This document shows, in pieces, positions 21,058 through 33,839 of a stretch of 64,000 nt of DNA. The notes under the pieces are model-generated. The model was not told the origin of the DNA. It was given only the letters and a program-made list of their open reading frames with translations, and did not search any database. This DNA comes from Phytophthora colocasiae (taxonomy: Eukaryota > Oomycota > Peronosporomycetes > Peronosporales > Peronosporaceae). The stretch spans positions 186,001-250,000 of the forward strand of contig JAGKQI010000104.1 in the NCBI GenBank assembly GCA_018806915.1, read 5' to 3'. How positions within the stretch are numbered: the stretch's first letter is position 1; the number at the start of each line of letters is the position of its first letter. A program made the translations under genes and the position numbers.

Positions 21058-21065
21058 ACTACAGC
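21058..21065. repeat. 8-bp target-site duplication, right side of hAT element
   Basis: Exact copy of ACTACAGC at 20463-20470. Confidence 0.88.
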
Positions 21066-21148
21066 ATATGCATCACCTTGGCGCGTTGAACGCAGAATAC
21101 ACAGGCTTCATTACCATATACTTGAAGTATTGTGTGCCTCCTTTCCGC

Positions 21149-24100
21149 CTACTCATCCGTTGACACACCACTATCCGAGTCGGCATCCATGTGCGGCGAG
21201 ATTCCGTGGGGGGTCCCATTTGTCTTCGGGCGAGCCTTGTTCCGTGGCATGCTCAGGCGATTCTTCTTGGCCTTCTTGCGTTTCGGAGTTGACGGCTGAT
21301 TAGTGTCTGCACTATCAGTCTCGTCCTTGCTATTCGTTTTCGATGATGCCTTGCTCGTTGCCTTTGCAGAATCCTTCGAGCTGTTTGACTTAGTCTTGGA
21401 CGCTGACTTCTTTGATGTTCCTGTTTTCATTATTTTGGTGGCGGGTGTGTGAGTGATGTTTGGGGTTGAAGGCGTCGACGCAGCGGAGCCGTCGCACACA
21501 CTGCAGACCCACGTCTTCGCCATACGAGCCGCGTGACGATCCGACATGTTCACACACTTAGGGTGAAACTTCGTACTACACGACGAGCACACCAGAGTAA
21601 GCGTCTCGTCGTCCTTGTCCGCATCACATACGCACACACGAGTCGGTTCCTTGCGTGCTGCTGCATGCGGCTTGCAGTACAAAGCGTACGTGGTGCCATC
21701 AATCTCGCCACCACTCTCCACAGCGCAACGCAAGTGGTAATTGCGCCGACACTTGGCCACGACACAACCCACAGTAGCACCAAGCTTATGGCAACTGGTG
21801 CATTTAAGTTGCCGTCCACGCTTGATTGCCTTGGGTAAGTTCATGATCAAACCATCCGCCTTCACGTACACTTCAGGTGAATGCACAGCGCAATTCAAGT
21901 GAACATACACCGACTCGCTGGGCTTATCCGTATACTTCAAGCGCACAGGGGCTTCGATGAAAGGGCCCTCTAGAGCCATGTCAGCAGTAGCAGTTCCCGT
22001 TGAGTCTGCACTTGCATTCGAGCTCCCGTTACGTGCTCCTTTTTTCGCTGGAGGCGGAGGTGGCAGTTCTTGGCAACCTACACTCCCTCCCATCACGTTT
22101 CCCCGATGGCAAAGCGCACAGATCTTGACTTTCGTAAAAGTCTTCGCAGGGGAGCCGTTGGTAAGCGCAGATTTCGTCTTTTTCGAGCCACTCCTCTTTG
22201 GCGATAATGCGCGCTTGCGCTTGCCATTTGACTTGTCCGTTTCGTCGCTTTCATCATCTTCCTCTAAAGGAATGTCTTGTGGAACTTCCAGTCGCTGTTG
22301 AGCAGCAGCTGCAGCTAACGATGTACCAATCCGCTGTGTTGGCCTAGACGCAATCGCCGTTCGTGCAGAAGCCGGCAGCCTCTTTCCATCCAAATGATTC
22401 GCGCATATCATGAGGTTCTTTGAAAGCCGAATGAACTTCTCAGTGGATGGAATACAGTCTGGGTGGAAAGCTTGGGAGCAATGAATACAGCTCACAACAC
22501 TCGCATTGTCGTTCTGCTTCTTGCTTTTGGCTGAAGCTTGCTTCTTCTCAGTCTTCGAGCAGGCATGGCAATAGTGGCTCGGACAACGGAAGCGTTTCTT
22601 GCCAACCCATTCGACGCGCGAGCTCTTGGCCAGACATCCCTTATGGTAAAATCTACCGCACTTGGCTACCGAGCATTGCGTGACGCCAAACTCGACACCC
22701 ATCTCGCCGACTTGCTTGCAGATCAAGCACATGTGACGGCCTTCCGCACAATCGGGACACAGCCACTGTTCGTCGTTCGGCTCATCTGTCATGCCCACAC
22801 ACTCAAGATGGAATGAGCGATGGCACGGACCGTCACACAGCAAAATCAGCCCGCCGTCACCACAAAGAGTACACAAATCGTCACTGTCGTTGATGACACC
22901 ACCTTGGAAAAGGGTGGTTGGAGGCTTTGCATCTTTGGTTCCCGGGTGTTTCGGTGGACGACCACGCCCCCTCTTCTTCTTAGCTGGAGTGTCTCCGTAC
23001 GTCTCGTCCTCGCTACCTGCCCTGCTGCCTGATGGGATGCTTCTCCGCCTTCTTTTCTTTTTGGGAGTATCGAAGTCTTCATCCTGGAACATATTCGTTC
23101 GAGATGGCGTTAACCGACAACTCCGCACACGTGACTTGTCCAGTTTTGAGAGATACCCCTTGACAAGATCGATCTGGTCGTTGGAGAACTCGTCTCGATA
23201 TTTTGACAGGACAGTACTCAACACTTGAATAGCGATATCGTACTCGTGTTGAATGTCTCGACTTCCAACGCGGTCATCGTCAGGAGTATTCCCCATCTCG
23301 GCGACTAGGCTAGTTAAAGCAATGTCCAGATTGCTGATGAACTTGATCTTTGACTGGCGCGAGTTCACTGCACTGCCGTCCTCGAGCTTCAAACTTAGCA
23401 TCTCCACTGAGACAGCCCCCGGAAGAACCTTCTCCCAGAAGTTTGGATCATCGACAGATAGTTCGCCAGTCGATCCCTCGGCAACGAAGGAGGAGCGATC
23501 AACAGCCATTCCTCCAAGTGACTTGCGCTTATTCGACTTCATTGGGGACTTCTTAACTCTTGGTGATGTCATCCCATCCGCATCGCCATCCACCCCCTTG
23601 TTTGCATTTGATCCACCGCCTACAACCATGACACGAGCATTTTCTTTCAAAATAGTCTCAATATCGCGTTCAGCAAATGCCTTCGACGCTGTATCATCGT
23701 CCTCCATAAGCGCGTACGCTCCACGCTTCAACAGTTCAACAAGCTGCTCTGCCGACGGCTTTGTGATCTGAGAGTTTTCGTTGAAAGATGCTGTGCCTAA
23801 CACCGCGTGCTCAAGGCCAAGCTTCCGTGAGGCCCGGTCGAACATTTCACTTTCGTAGGTGTTGCGGGTCACAAGACGATAGATTTGAACACTCTTTTTC
23901 TGACCGATACGGTGACAACGTGCCTGGGCCTGCAGGTCATTCATCGGGTTCCAATCACTGTCAAATATAATCACCGTGTCTGCTGCAATCAGGTTGATTC
24001 CCACACCACCTGCTTTTGTGCTTAGCAAGAAAATGAAAGACTTCGAGTGGGGTCGAGAGAAACGGTCGATCGCGCTCTGGCGCACGCTTCCACCCGTAGA

Positions 24101-27100
24101 CCCGTCCAAACGCTCGAAAACAAAAGAGTTCGCCTCACAGTAGCGCTCCAGCAAATCAAGTTGCTTGAGGAATTGACTGAAAATCAAAATTTTGTGTCCA
24201 TCCCGCTTCAGTTTCGGGATCAACTTTGACACGAGCATCATTTTGCCAGAACACTCAATCGTTTTCTCCATGACTTGAACAGGTGTCGGATTGCTACCAA
24301 GTTCATCTAGTTCTCGCTCCTCAACACCCTTGATCAGGAATGGATGATTGCAGCACTTTCGCAACTGCAGCTGAATGTTATTTAGCGTCGGTAAACCATT
24401 CTTCGTGCCTCGATACAGGAAACTCTTGTTTTTGTCGTAGATGGCTCGGTAGTATTGCTTCTGCAACGTTGTTAACTCCACAGAAATAATCGTTTCTTCC
24501 TTAGGTGGAATACTCTTCTCAACATCCTCCTTCACGCGTCGTAAAATGTATGGAGCCAGTAATTGTTGCAGCCTCACGACTTGCTCCTGCGAATGCAACT
24601 TCCCAAAATTCGCGTTGAACTCGTCCAAGCTTGCAAATTTCACTGGCTCCAAGTAATTAAGCAAGACCCAGAGTTCTTGGGTGTTGTTTTGCAGAGGTGT
24701 ACCAGTCAACAACACCTTGCGGTCGACATGGAGGACACGCATCATCTTAAGCACGCGTGACCCTGCACTTTTCAATCGATGTGCCTCATCAACTACGACT
24801 AAGCGCCAGTGAATGTGCTCGAATTCCTCAAAATCCGCCAAAATGGTCTCATACGTGGTCAGCAGAATGTGGAACTTGAAGATTGAATTACCCAAGCCAG
24901 GATAATACCATTCCTGATTTCGGATGACTGCCCGCATATCTTTTGCCGTAAACTTGGTAGTGCGATCACCAATATCGTGATACACACACACATTGAGATC
25001 TGTCCAGCTCTCAATCTCACGTCGCCAATGCTGAATCGTCGAAAGAGGAACAACAATCAGGTATGGCCCACGAATGGACTCCTCTGATTTCATGTGCTCC
25101 ATCAAAGAAACAATCTGAACCGTCTTACCCAATCCCATCTCGTCAGCCAATATGCATGACCGCTGGGCTTTGATACATGACACCATCCAGTTGAGACCTT
25201 CGACCTGGTAAGCTCGTAGAGTGCGGCCACCTTTGTATGTTGGTGACTGTTCGTACGGTACAAACTCATTCGAATCTCCATCTGTTTCACCCTCATTTTT
25301 GCTGTGCGATCCACTGGTTGTCGCAGTGCCCCGCTCCGGAAGAAAGCTAGCAAAATGCTCGTGTGGATCGATACTGTTGTCGACAACTCCTGCGTAAAGA
25401 TGTTGCATTGGACCGCTAGGAGACATGTAGTTAGCATGCTGCATCAACGTCTCCGTCGATGCGGAAGCTGCCACATCTGAATCTGCAATCCCCACTTTAA
25501 GCATTTGCTTGAACTTGTTGTAGCTGAAGTCTGCATACTTGGAACCATCAGGAACCGCATCATCGGGAATTTTTTCCAAGCGAATCTTCGTGACTTGCTT
25601 TGCTTGGCAATACGGTGGGTACATGAACGCAGGCCGAGGGGAATGAAAGTGGAAAAGAATTTGGTGGGGGGATGCCCCGATCAATCCAACAACGTCTTGG
25701 AACGAAAGGCCTGTCACCGATATGTTGTTCACAGCTACGAGAACGTCGCCGGTCGCAATAGCACCAGACGCTTGGGCGGGACCAATCATGCCATTCGCAA
25801 GCATTTGGAACCCCAAAACCGATACGCAGCTGGAACTGCTAATTCCAAGACGCATTCCTAAACCAAAAGGCGATCGCCCTAGAATAACGCAATACTCCGT
25901 GAAGGCAGGTAGCTCCGTGAAAGCTGTTGCTGGAAACGTCGAGTCAAACCGAAACTTAGCACTCACAGTTTCGAGCTTGGTGGGGTATCCGAGAGCCACA
26001 TGTTCAACGAGGGAGCTAAGCACTTCGCCCACCTCTTCTTCACTTTTCTTTTTGTGCCCTCCAGTCTCGTCATCGTCTTCATCATCATCAGTCTCTAGAG
26101 TTAAGATTCCTGGATAGAGCGCAGGTCGATTAGGATAATCTGTTTCTGCATCGAAGTCAGCATCATCATCAGACGAGTCTCCATCATCTGAGTAATCTTC
26201 GTCTTCGTCCTCTTTGGCAACCTTCGGCGCTAGATACTGCTTAGCCGTCACGAATGAGCTTGTGTACATACCACACTGTTTGAGTACATCTTTGTCTGGC
26301 GTGTGATTGTTCAGCAAACAATGAAAGGCGAATAATTGTGCCTTAATTTGCTCTTGCATGTGCAGCCGCTGATACGCGTCGGTGCCGTAAGTCCCTCCTA
26401 TGGCTTTAATACTTCGGCTGCAATCACCCTCGTGGCCGAACCCAAGAGTGCAAAAGTGATCTTTTTCGCAGCACCTCTTCCCACTTGTGCTTGTTGCTAG
26501 CGCATACTGGTGACGCTTAGCACAACACGGTAATTGACATGTAGTCTCGCTAATTTCCTTGGCGCTGGGCACACGGCTGAACTTGAAATATCTTTGAATC
26601 TGTTCGTCGTCACCAATGTCCTCAGGGCGTTCCCAAGTAGAGAAACGAACCGACATTCCAACCCACTTGACCAGGAAAAAAGTAGCAGCGCGATCTTTCA
26701 TGCTGATTGGAGCCAAACTCTTTGTGGTATGTAGACCTTTAGGGCTCCGTTTTGACGTCTTCTTGTTAACTTTACCTTCGCCATCAACGCGCTCCATCAG
26801 GATATTGGGTGCGTGAGTGGATGTGGTAACAATCTTTTTGTCCGCAGAAGCACCATTAGATGTTGGAGTAGAACCAGACGCCACAACAGCTTTTGTGTCT
26901 GTCTCGATGGTCATCGCGTTGTTGTTGTCATAATCCTGTTTTGCCTTCTCCGTCTTCTTAATGTATTTTGCACGAGCCCGGCAGTATCCACAGAACCATT
27001 CACCTTCTGGTAGTTCAGCTACTTTCGGAGTAGCGCAGTGCATGTGGACCTCACCATCACATCGATCACATAGCAGAAGCTCATCACTGTGATCATTGTT

Positions 27101-28464
27101 TCCGCATACACAGCAGCCAATCTGCCACGGCGCCCACACATCGTAGAAACCTTCTGCATCAGTACGAAACTCTTTCTGGAGCCGCTGGTCTTCTTCTACA
27201 TCCCCTGATGGGGAGAGCTTTAGCCATGCTGACGGGGCCAAAATCCAGTCGTAAAACCACTTCTCGAACGTGCGAAGGAGTGCGTCCGCAATACGCCAGA
27301 TGTCTGAACCCTCGGCGTTGTATGTCTTGCAATTCTGGAACACAAGTCGCACATCTGAGGCAAATAACGATACGGCGGACGGGCCAACGTAGTAGCTCTC
27401 ACGACCAAGTCGCGTGGAAATTGTACCTAGATCCATAGGGTTCGTAATAAAATTGAGGTAGTCCGGAACCTCCTCAACATCAACAGGGTGCTCAAAGATG
27501 TCTCCTCCAGGCTCTTTACCCAGCTTAGTGACAATTCCCAATATGCGCTCCGGAACAGCATCAGCGTTATCCATCAAGAAATAGTCCGTCACACGCGGAA
27601 ACTTAGGCTCATACGACAGTTGACGTCGACGCTTTTCGATCTGTTCATCCAAGTGGTCTGCAGGATCCACCTTGTGGTTCAAGATTTTCTCCACAGTCAG
27701 TTTGTTTGCCTCCAGATCGTCCACCTCATCCAGCGGCTGATATCCCTCGCGTCGTAGCTTTCGGTCGTATACGTGCACGCGGTGGAATTTCTGGTAACCT
27801 TCTGGAATAAACAGCTCCACTTCATCAAACGTAAGCCAATACAAATGCAAGTAAGAGCGGCCAAGGAACTTGCACAAATACTCGACAAGTCCCGTTGATT
27901 CATTGACGCGTCGTCCGACAATCTGGTCCAGTTGGGGATAGCCCACATCCTAATCAAAGTAGCAAAAATGAGTACGGTACAACGTTCAATATTCAAAGAA
28001 CAACACCACCACAGCCACGTACTGCTCTCAGTTGGTAGTCAAGTTGCTGTGCGCGCTTCTTCTTCTCTGCAATAATAGCCTCCTCGCCCTCAGAGACGTC
28101 CTCCTCTTCCACATATTTCACTTTCTTGCTTGAGCGACGCTTACGACGTTTGTCGCTGTCTTCGACCTTTGCCTGGATACTTGACTTCCCCTCTCCCTTG
28201 ACAGCTTCAACAGCATTTACTGGAGCCATTTCAGGCTCTGCCGCCGTACTTGCCTCGTTAGGTGCTTCGACAGACACTGGAGTCGTTGTTGGAGGTTGTT
28301 CCTGCTGGCTAGCGGATGCAGCTGCTGCAAATAAACAACAACATCAAAATAGCTGTTAGAAGTGTGTAAATCCACCAAATAAAAGCGCCGGTAGAGCCAC
28401 AAACGGCCTTATCCTCTCAGCCTGTTGAAAATGACGTACGTGCATCAGAGACACCGCTGTCCAT
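21149..28464 (-). CDS. Giant CHD-type chromatin remodeller with bromodomain, PHD fingers, chromodomains and PDZ-like domain
   Basis: Exons 28464-28440, 28324-28023 and 27949-21149; phases agree; about 2,375 residues. Order (approximate residues): acidic/lysine-rich N-terminus; chromo-like segment 112-205 (LVEYLCKFLGRSYLHLYWLT); bromodomain 235-349 (NPMDLGTISTRL, CKTYNAEGSDIW); PHD finger 385-432 (CCVCGNNDHSDELLLCDRCD); chromodomain 529-572 (FFLVKWVGMSVRFSTWE); PDZ-like 805-882 (FGLGMRLG, SGAIATGDVLVAVNNISV); SNF2 ATPase from about 1015 with LADEMGLGKT, VVDEAHRLK, LLTGTPLQNN; helicase C around 1425 (LSTKAGGVGINL); then PHD fingers at 1800-1890, an extended PHD-like zone at 2050-2210 and a last PHD near 2230; basic C-terminus. 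It should slide or space nucleosomes at acetylated/methylated chromatin. The bromodomain and PDZ-like module are not part of the usual CHD plan. Confidence 0.9.
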
Positions 28465-29147
28465 GGCTTGAGCTGTTGGCCGCGCAGTTAAATCAGTAAA
28501 AGCTGGTATAAAACGCCTAGAGCGGGCGCAAAGGCAACCACAGACAGGCAAATGGGCCGCTCTTCGCGCGCGTGTTAGCTCCAGCCAGAACGGAAATGGC
28601 GCCGACAGTCGGCTTAAGAAGAAATGAAGTGGTGTACACAATTTACACTTGGTGTTTGTAAGAAACGATTCAGAAATGAATTGATGGTTACCTCGAATTA
28701 AGTGCGAAACAAATACGAACATCACTACATGAACTTCGTGCTGGTGTCAAGCAACCTCGCGAAGCTTATTATGATTTAGTGGAGATGAAAGAACTGAAAA
28801 GAGTTTCTTTTAAATGTTTGCCATCCTCGCTTGGAAACCGGCGGTATATCGATCTCATGGACTTCAACTGTAGAACAGCGGAAAGTGCTCGTTGCACGGC
28901 GCTATGATTACAGGCTGGTTAGTTGGTAGTCGCGTGCTGTTATCTCACCGAAAAAAAAGGCAACATGGAGAAGACACCACGTCGGAAAATATCGATCAAG
29001 TTCGAGAGGATACTCTTCAATGCACTTTGGTCAATAACCGTTAGCAATACGACGGTGGAGGATCAAGAGAAGTATACAGAGGAAAGTTGTTGCCCGACGC
29101 CGGCATGTTGCTTAGAGATGCCCAAAACTTACTGGTATTAGGATGCA
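28465..29147. other. Intergenic, 680 bp, upstream of the CHD remodeller
   Basis: Contains the promoter/5' leader of the minus-strand CHD gene and the 3' side of the ABC transporter. No gene recognised. Confidence 0.55.
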
Positions 29148-32100
29148 CTACGGAGAGGCTGTCTCCACCAGCTTCGCATAGATTCCATGACGGCTTACCA
29201 GCTCCTGGTGCGTTCCCTGCTCTGCGATCTTTCCCCCGCTCACGACGCAGATCTTGTCTGCATGCCGAATGGTGGACAAACGGTGCGCAATGACGATGGT
29301 CGTGCGCCGCTGCATTGCCATCACCTTGTCCAGTGCCTCTTGTACAACCTTTTCGCTTTCCAGATCAAGCGCACTTGTAGCCTCGTCCAGCAATAAAATA
29401 CCGGGGTTCTTTATCATGGCACGCGCGATCGCAATACGCTGTTTCTGTCCCCCCGAAAGTTGCTCGCCTTTCATGCCAACCTGTGTGTCGTATCCATCCG
29501 GGAAATGTGTGATGAAGTCGTGCGCATTCGCCATCTTTGCCACTGCTTCAATGTCCTCTATGCATGGCATTTCATCCAAACCATACGCGATGTTCTCTGC
29601 GATCGTACCAATGAAGAGTGTTGGCTCTTGGCCTACAAAGCCAAGCTGCCTGCGCAACCACCGAACATTGAGCTGCTTCAAGTCCACTCCATCTAGCAAA
29701 ACCTGGCCGTTAATTGGATCGTAGAATCTCTCCAGCAACGCAACGCAAGTACTCTTTCCGCCTCCACTAGGCCCGCAAAGTCCCACAGTCTCGCCAGCTT
29801 CAATAGTGAGGTTGTAGCTTCTCAGCACAGTCACCTCGGGCCTCGTCGGGTACCGGAACAGAATGTTTTCAAACTCAATTTTGCCCTCAACAGTTTCTGG
29901 TTTTAGGCCGTCGTATTGGAATGAATCAATCGATAGTTTCCTGTCACGAAGCGAAAGGATCATACTTCCAGCTTCAAACGCGCTGTCTGCATCTGCGATA
30001 TAACCCACAGAGGCCCCTACAGTCTGTGACGACATGATAATGGCCATCAACGAACGCATCAGCTGCAAAAAAGTTATCGAGCCATCGTTCACCAGTTTCC
30101 CGCCGTACCAAAACACGAATGCGTACGTCGCGAAGATAATAAAGGAACTGAAGCCAACAGCCAGACCGTTCACTTGTGCATCCCATTCACCACTTTTCAG
30201 AGGTTCCTCCAGTAGCATTGCGAACTTTTCACATGACGATTTTTCCAATCCGAGTGACACCACGGTGCGAATGTTACCAAGAACCTCTGAAGCGTGAGCT
30301 CCAACTTCAGCCATATCGTCCGCGAGGATGCTGCTACCACGCCTAATCTTTGAACGGAATACGTTACCAAGAATCAAAAACGGGATGATGGCTAGCATCA
30401 CGAGCGTCAGAAGCCAACTTCCTGCCAAAAACGAGATTAGCAGTGCTGCTGCTGTCGTGAATATTGCTTGAAAGAGGCGGCCTTGAGACTCGCCGGAAAT
30501 CACTGAAACCCGTAGAGCGTCCGTTGCCAGGTCAGCCGTGAGAGCTCCAGTGGCGTGTTCTTTCTCGTCGAAAAAACCAATGTTTTGTCTACACAGAGAC
30601 GAAAAATGAATTCCTCGAAGTCGTGCAGTCAACTTCTCAGCCATGTACTGGAAACCATAGCTCTGAGAAGCTCGTCCAAACCAAATAAGCAAAGCTCCAG
30701 CAATATACAGACAGCCATACACGGTAACCTTGTGAGGCAAGCTTGATAGGTACAGGACGTTGTCGTGCGCTTCGTACTGTGCATAGTCCATCGTCATGAT
30801 TGCTACCAATTGACTTATCAGAACTGCGGACGCTGGGAACGAGGCTCCATTGATAGCCGATCCGATCATACCCATGATAAAATACCGGCGCTCTGGCCTG
30901 CTAAGAGCATTGGCGTCCCAAACCGTGAACTTGTGTCGATCGTTGACCACCGTGGAATTACTCAGGTCGAGAGCACTTTCACGACTGCTGTCTCGCGTCC
31001 CATCGCTTCTCATGGACTGGTAGCTCTCTTTTCGGGCTAAATCTCCATCGTATTTGTAAGCTTGTTGGCCTCGTTTAGCCTCAGCTACAGCCAACGCAGC
31101 AGCTTCAGCTTCTTCCTGCTCTTTCGTTTCTTGGATCGTATACAAACTGCGATATATACCATGCTCGAGTTCTACGAGCTCAGCATGAGAGCCTTCTTCA
31201 ACGACGTGGCCTTCAGCCAGCACAACTATTTTATCAGCGTGGCGGATCGTACTAAGGCGGTGAGCAATTGCCAACGTCGTCATACTCGTTTCTACCATCA
31301 GGCCATTCAAGGCGTTTTGCACCACCAACTCACTATCGGCGTCCAGCGCACTTGTAGCTTCGTCTAGCACCAGAATCTTTGGCTCACGAATAACTGCGCG
31401 GGCGATCGCTACCCGTTGCTTCTGACCACCAGACAATGAAACACCCTTCTCCCCAACCAAAGTGCCATAGTTCTGGGGTAACGCCATGATGAATGCGTGG
31501 GCGTTGGCCTTCTTTGCGGCAGCGACAATGTCAGCGCGAGTGAAATCTGTCCGACCCGCCGCAATATTATCTCCGATCGTTGTTGCAAAAAGCACAGGTT
31601 CTTGTGATACTAGCCCAATCTGAGACCGCAGCCAACTCACGTTTAATGTCCTTACATCTCGCCCGTCCAGCAGAATACATGTAGAACCACTTGTAGGATC
31701 ATAAAACCTCTCTAGAAGCGAAATAATAGTGCTTTTTCCACCCCCACTTGTGCCTACAAAGGCAACCGTCTGCCCGCTACCAATCGTAACACTGTAATTT
31801 CTCAAAATCGGGGCGCAAGTCGACTCGGGTATGCAAAGTTGACGTTTATCACCTCAATGCGACCTGAACATGAGGTGGGTATAATGCCTTGATCTTCCTG
31901 AGAAGCGTCAATTCGGGACTGCGTGTCTAGCAGCTCATACAGCGCAACCGCAGCACCCTTCGCCTCAATTACTGCAGTGAGGTTCGGCGAAATCAGTCCC
32001 AGTGCCCGCATGCCCATAAGAATACCCATGAGAGATTGAAATACTTGTTGCGGAGAAGCCTCTCCTTTCCACACTTTTGATCCTCCGTACCACAATCCAG

Positions 32101-33235
32101 CAGCGTACATCAGCCAGTCGCATCCGCGAAATAATCCTAGCATGAGTGCGAGTACTCTGCTCTGTCTGATGCTTTCTTTCTCAACTTCAGCAGTGTGTTT
32201 GTTGTATTTCTCAAGAGCGCGTTTCTCAGCTGTAAGAGAGCTAACTGTCCGAATAGAGCCCAGTGTTTCCTCAGCAATTGCTCCAGCCTCTGCATAAACT
32301 TGTTGGGCACGAGTCGCTCTCGAACGCCATCTCTTCATCACGTAAGTCATCGACCACCCCATCACAGGGATGATGCAAGTCATGACTAAAGCAATATCCC
32401 ATCCACGAGCCAAACCAATGATGTAGCCGGTCGAAAATTGACACACGTACTTGACGCCATCACCTAGCTTTTGTCCCATTCCATCCTTGATCTTCACTGT
32501 ATCGCCCGTAATTCGACTCGACAATTGCAGCGGGTCGTGAAGATCGTACCACGAAATGTCCATATACAACATGTGCTGCAATGCATGAGCCCGAAGAGCT
32601 TTCATCTGCCGCTCAGCTGAGAGTGAAAAGAGTAGATACGCGAAATAGTCCGTCACGAATAGTCCGATGGCAATAAAAAAGTAGTCAAGCGATGCACTGT
32701 TCAACTTGTCGCGATCTACACCACCATCTGCTTGTGCAAATGCTCCGATAGCCTTGCCGAACACCAGAGCAATACATGGAAAAAGCGCTCCATTGACTGC
32801 AGCCATGACCATGCCAACCATAAGCAGAATCCGATCGGAGAGCGTTGCGAAGCGGTAGAGATCGAGAAACGAGAAGGAAGAAAAAGTGGTCTCCGAATAT
32901 TGTTTTTCATCGTTCTTATCGCCCTGGATTACAGATGCCACCCCCGGTTCACTAGTTGAATCTCTGGATGCCACTCGCGGTGTCACCAGCTGCGCGTAGG
33001 GAACAACGCTCGGGCAGCTAGTGATCCCCGTCGATGATCCGCGTGGCGGGCAAGCACTTGTCAGTATCACTCGAAGAGGCTCCAGTTTCACTCACCGTAA
33101 ACTGATGGCTGCTTGCTTTATCCCGCTTGTTCGCGGCGAGATCCACAAGAATCGACGTGGCGTCAGCACTGCAAACACGGAGCCACCAAAAGTGCTGCTC
33201 AGCACACACTCCTTCCGTGCTATCCGATAAAACAT
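29148..33235 (-). pseudogene. ABCB (MDR/P-glycoprotein-type) full ABC transporter with an apparent single-base frameshift
   Basis: Full transporter with TMD1-NBD1-TMD2-NBD2 layout, about 1,330 residues, ATP-driven export of hydrophobic compounds across the plasma membrane. NBD1: Walker A GTSGGGKST, signature LSGGQKQRVAIARA, Walker B ILVLDEATSALD. NBD2: GPSGGGKST, LSGGQKQRIAIARA, ILLLDEATSALD. The open frame covering TMD1 (to 31802) and the one from NBD1 onward (from about 31820) differ by one base inside the conserved A-loop region: frame A ends FAYPSR and frame B resumes APILRNYSVTIG, with five bases between where six fit the family spacing. No splice sites can bridge this. It is therefore either a real inactivating indel or a sequence error. 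Inferred first exon 33235-33096 (MFYRIARKEC) joins in phase to 33017 across a 78-bp intron; the start is less sure. Confidence 0.8.
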
Positions 33236-33295
33236 AGAGAAAAAACCACAGTAAAAAAACTCCAATCTAGTTTTTGCTTACCAGAATTTGTGAGT

Positions 33296-33424
33296 CTAAG
33301 CGTCGAGCACGTTGTGCAATTGCTCCACGAAGTACTGGATCTCGTCAATCTGGATCTCCATCACGGCGCTCGTGAAGCCATCCTGTCGGAAGTTCGCCCC
33401 CGTCTCGTCAGTTGAAGTAACCAT
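33296..33424 (-). CDS. Small ORF, 42 residues, upstream of the ABC transporter
   Basis: ATG at 33424 to TAG at 33296, MVTSTDETGANFRQDGFTSA and then an amphipathic segment EIQIDEIQYFVEQLHNVLDA. Third positions are strongly G/C-biased as in the neighbouring genes, which suggests real coding sequence. A donor-like GGTAAGC follows the stop. It could be a short gene, an upstream ORF of the transporter mRNA, or an exon of something larger. I do not recognise it. Confidence 0.35.
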   Translation of the reverse strand: MVTSTDETGANFRQDGFTSAVMEIQIDEIQYFVEQLHNVLDA

Positions 33425-33839
33425 TTGTGTTAGCTACAAGAAGCGAGCCACAAGGTAAATGGACGAATGAAGACGACAATCCATTCCAACCTCGCTAGTT
33501 GTGCTCCTCTTATCTTTTCCGTCTGTGACAAAAAGACTTTCGGCCACTCAGCAGATACTTCGGAGGAGATTACTGTGAATGCGTGATTACCTGTAAGCAT
33601 TCGAAGGAATCGATTACGTCAGGATTTGAGACGGACAGCTCGTTCCCGCCAAATTGGTGCAGCAAGACATACTTTAACGATAAAAAGTTTTCAGCATGCA
33701 CATGAGAAGCTACGTTGTATGTTGGTACAATTAGTTCACGCTTGCATGTGGTTGTCAGCCAAATCCTAGAACAACACAAATTGCAGGCAGCAGAAAGAAA
33801 TACTTCATGAAGTACTCTTTCAACAGCAACTCGTTCATT
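33425..33839. other. Intergenic, about 415 bp, nothing recognised
   Basis: Downstream side of the CRN gene and upstream of the small ORF and ABC transporter. No convincing frame. Confidence 0.5.

Noticed and set aside
20608..21303. 231-codon ORF with a BED-finger-like start taken as a gene
   Set aside because: It lies within a bounded 587-bp hAT element, loses similarity after the finger and overlaps the CHD 3' end; it is a transposase relic.
31802..31830. A very short intron to explain the ABC transporter frame change
   Set aside because: The only candidate GT...AG span is about 24 bases, far shorter than all other introns here, and would remove conserved residues.
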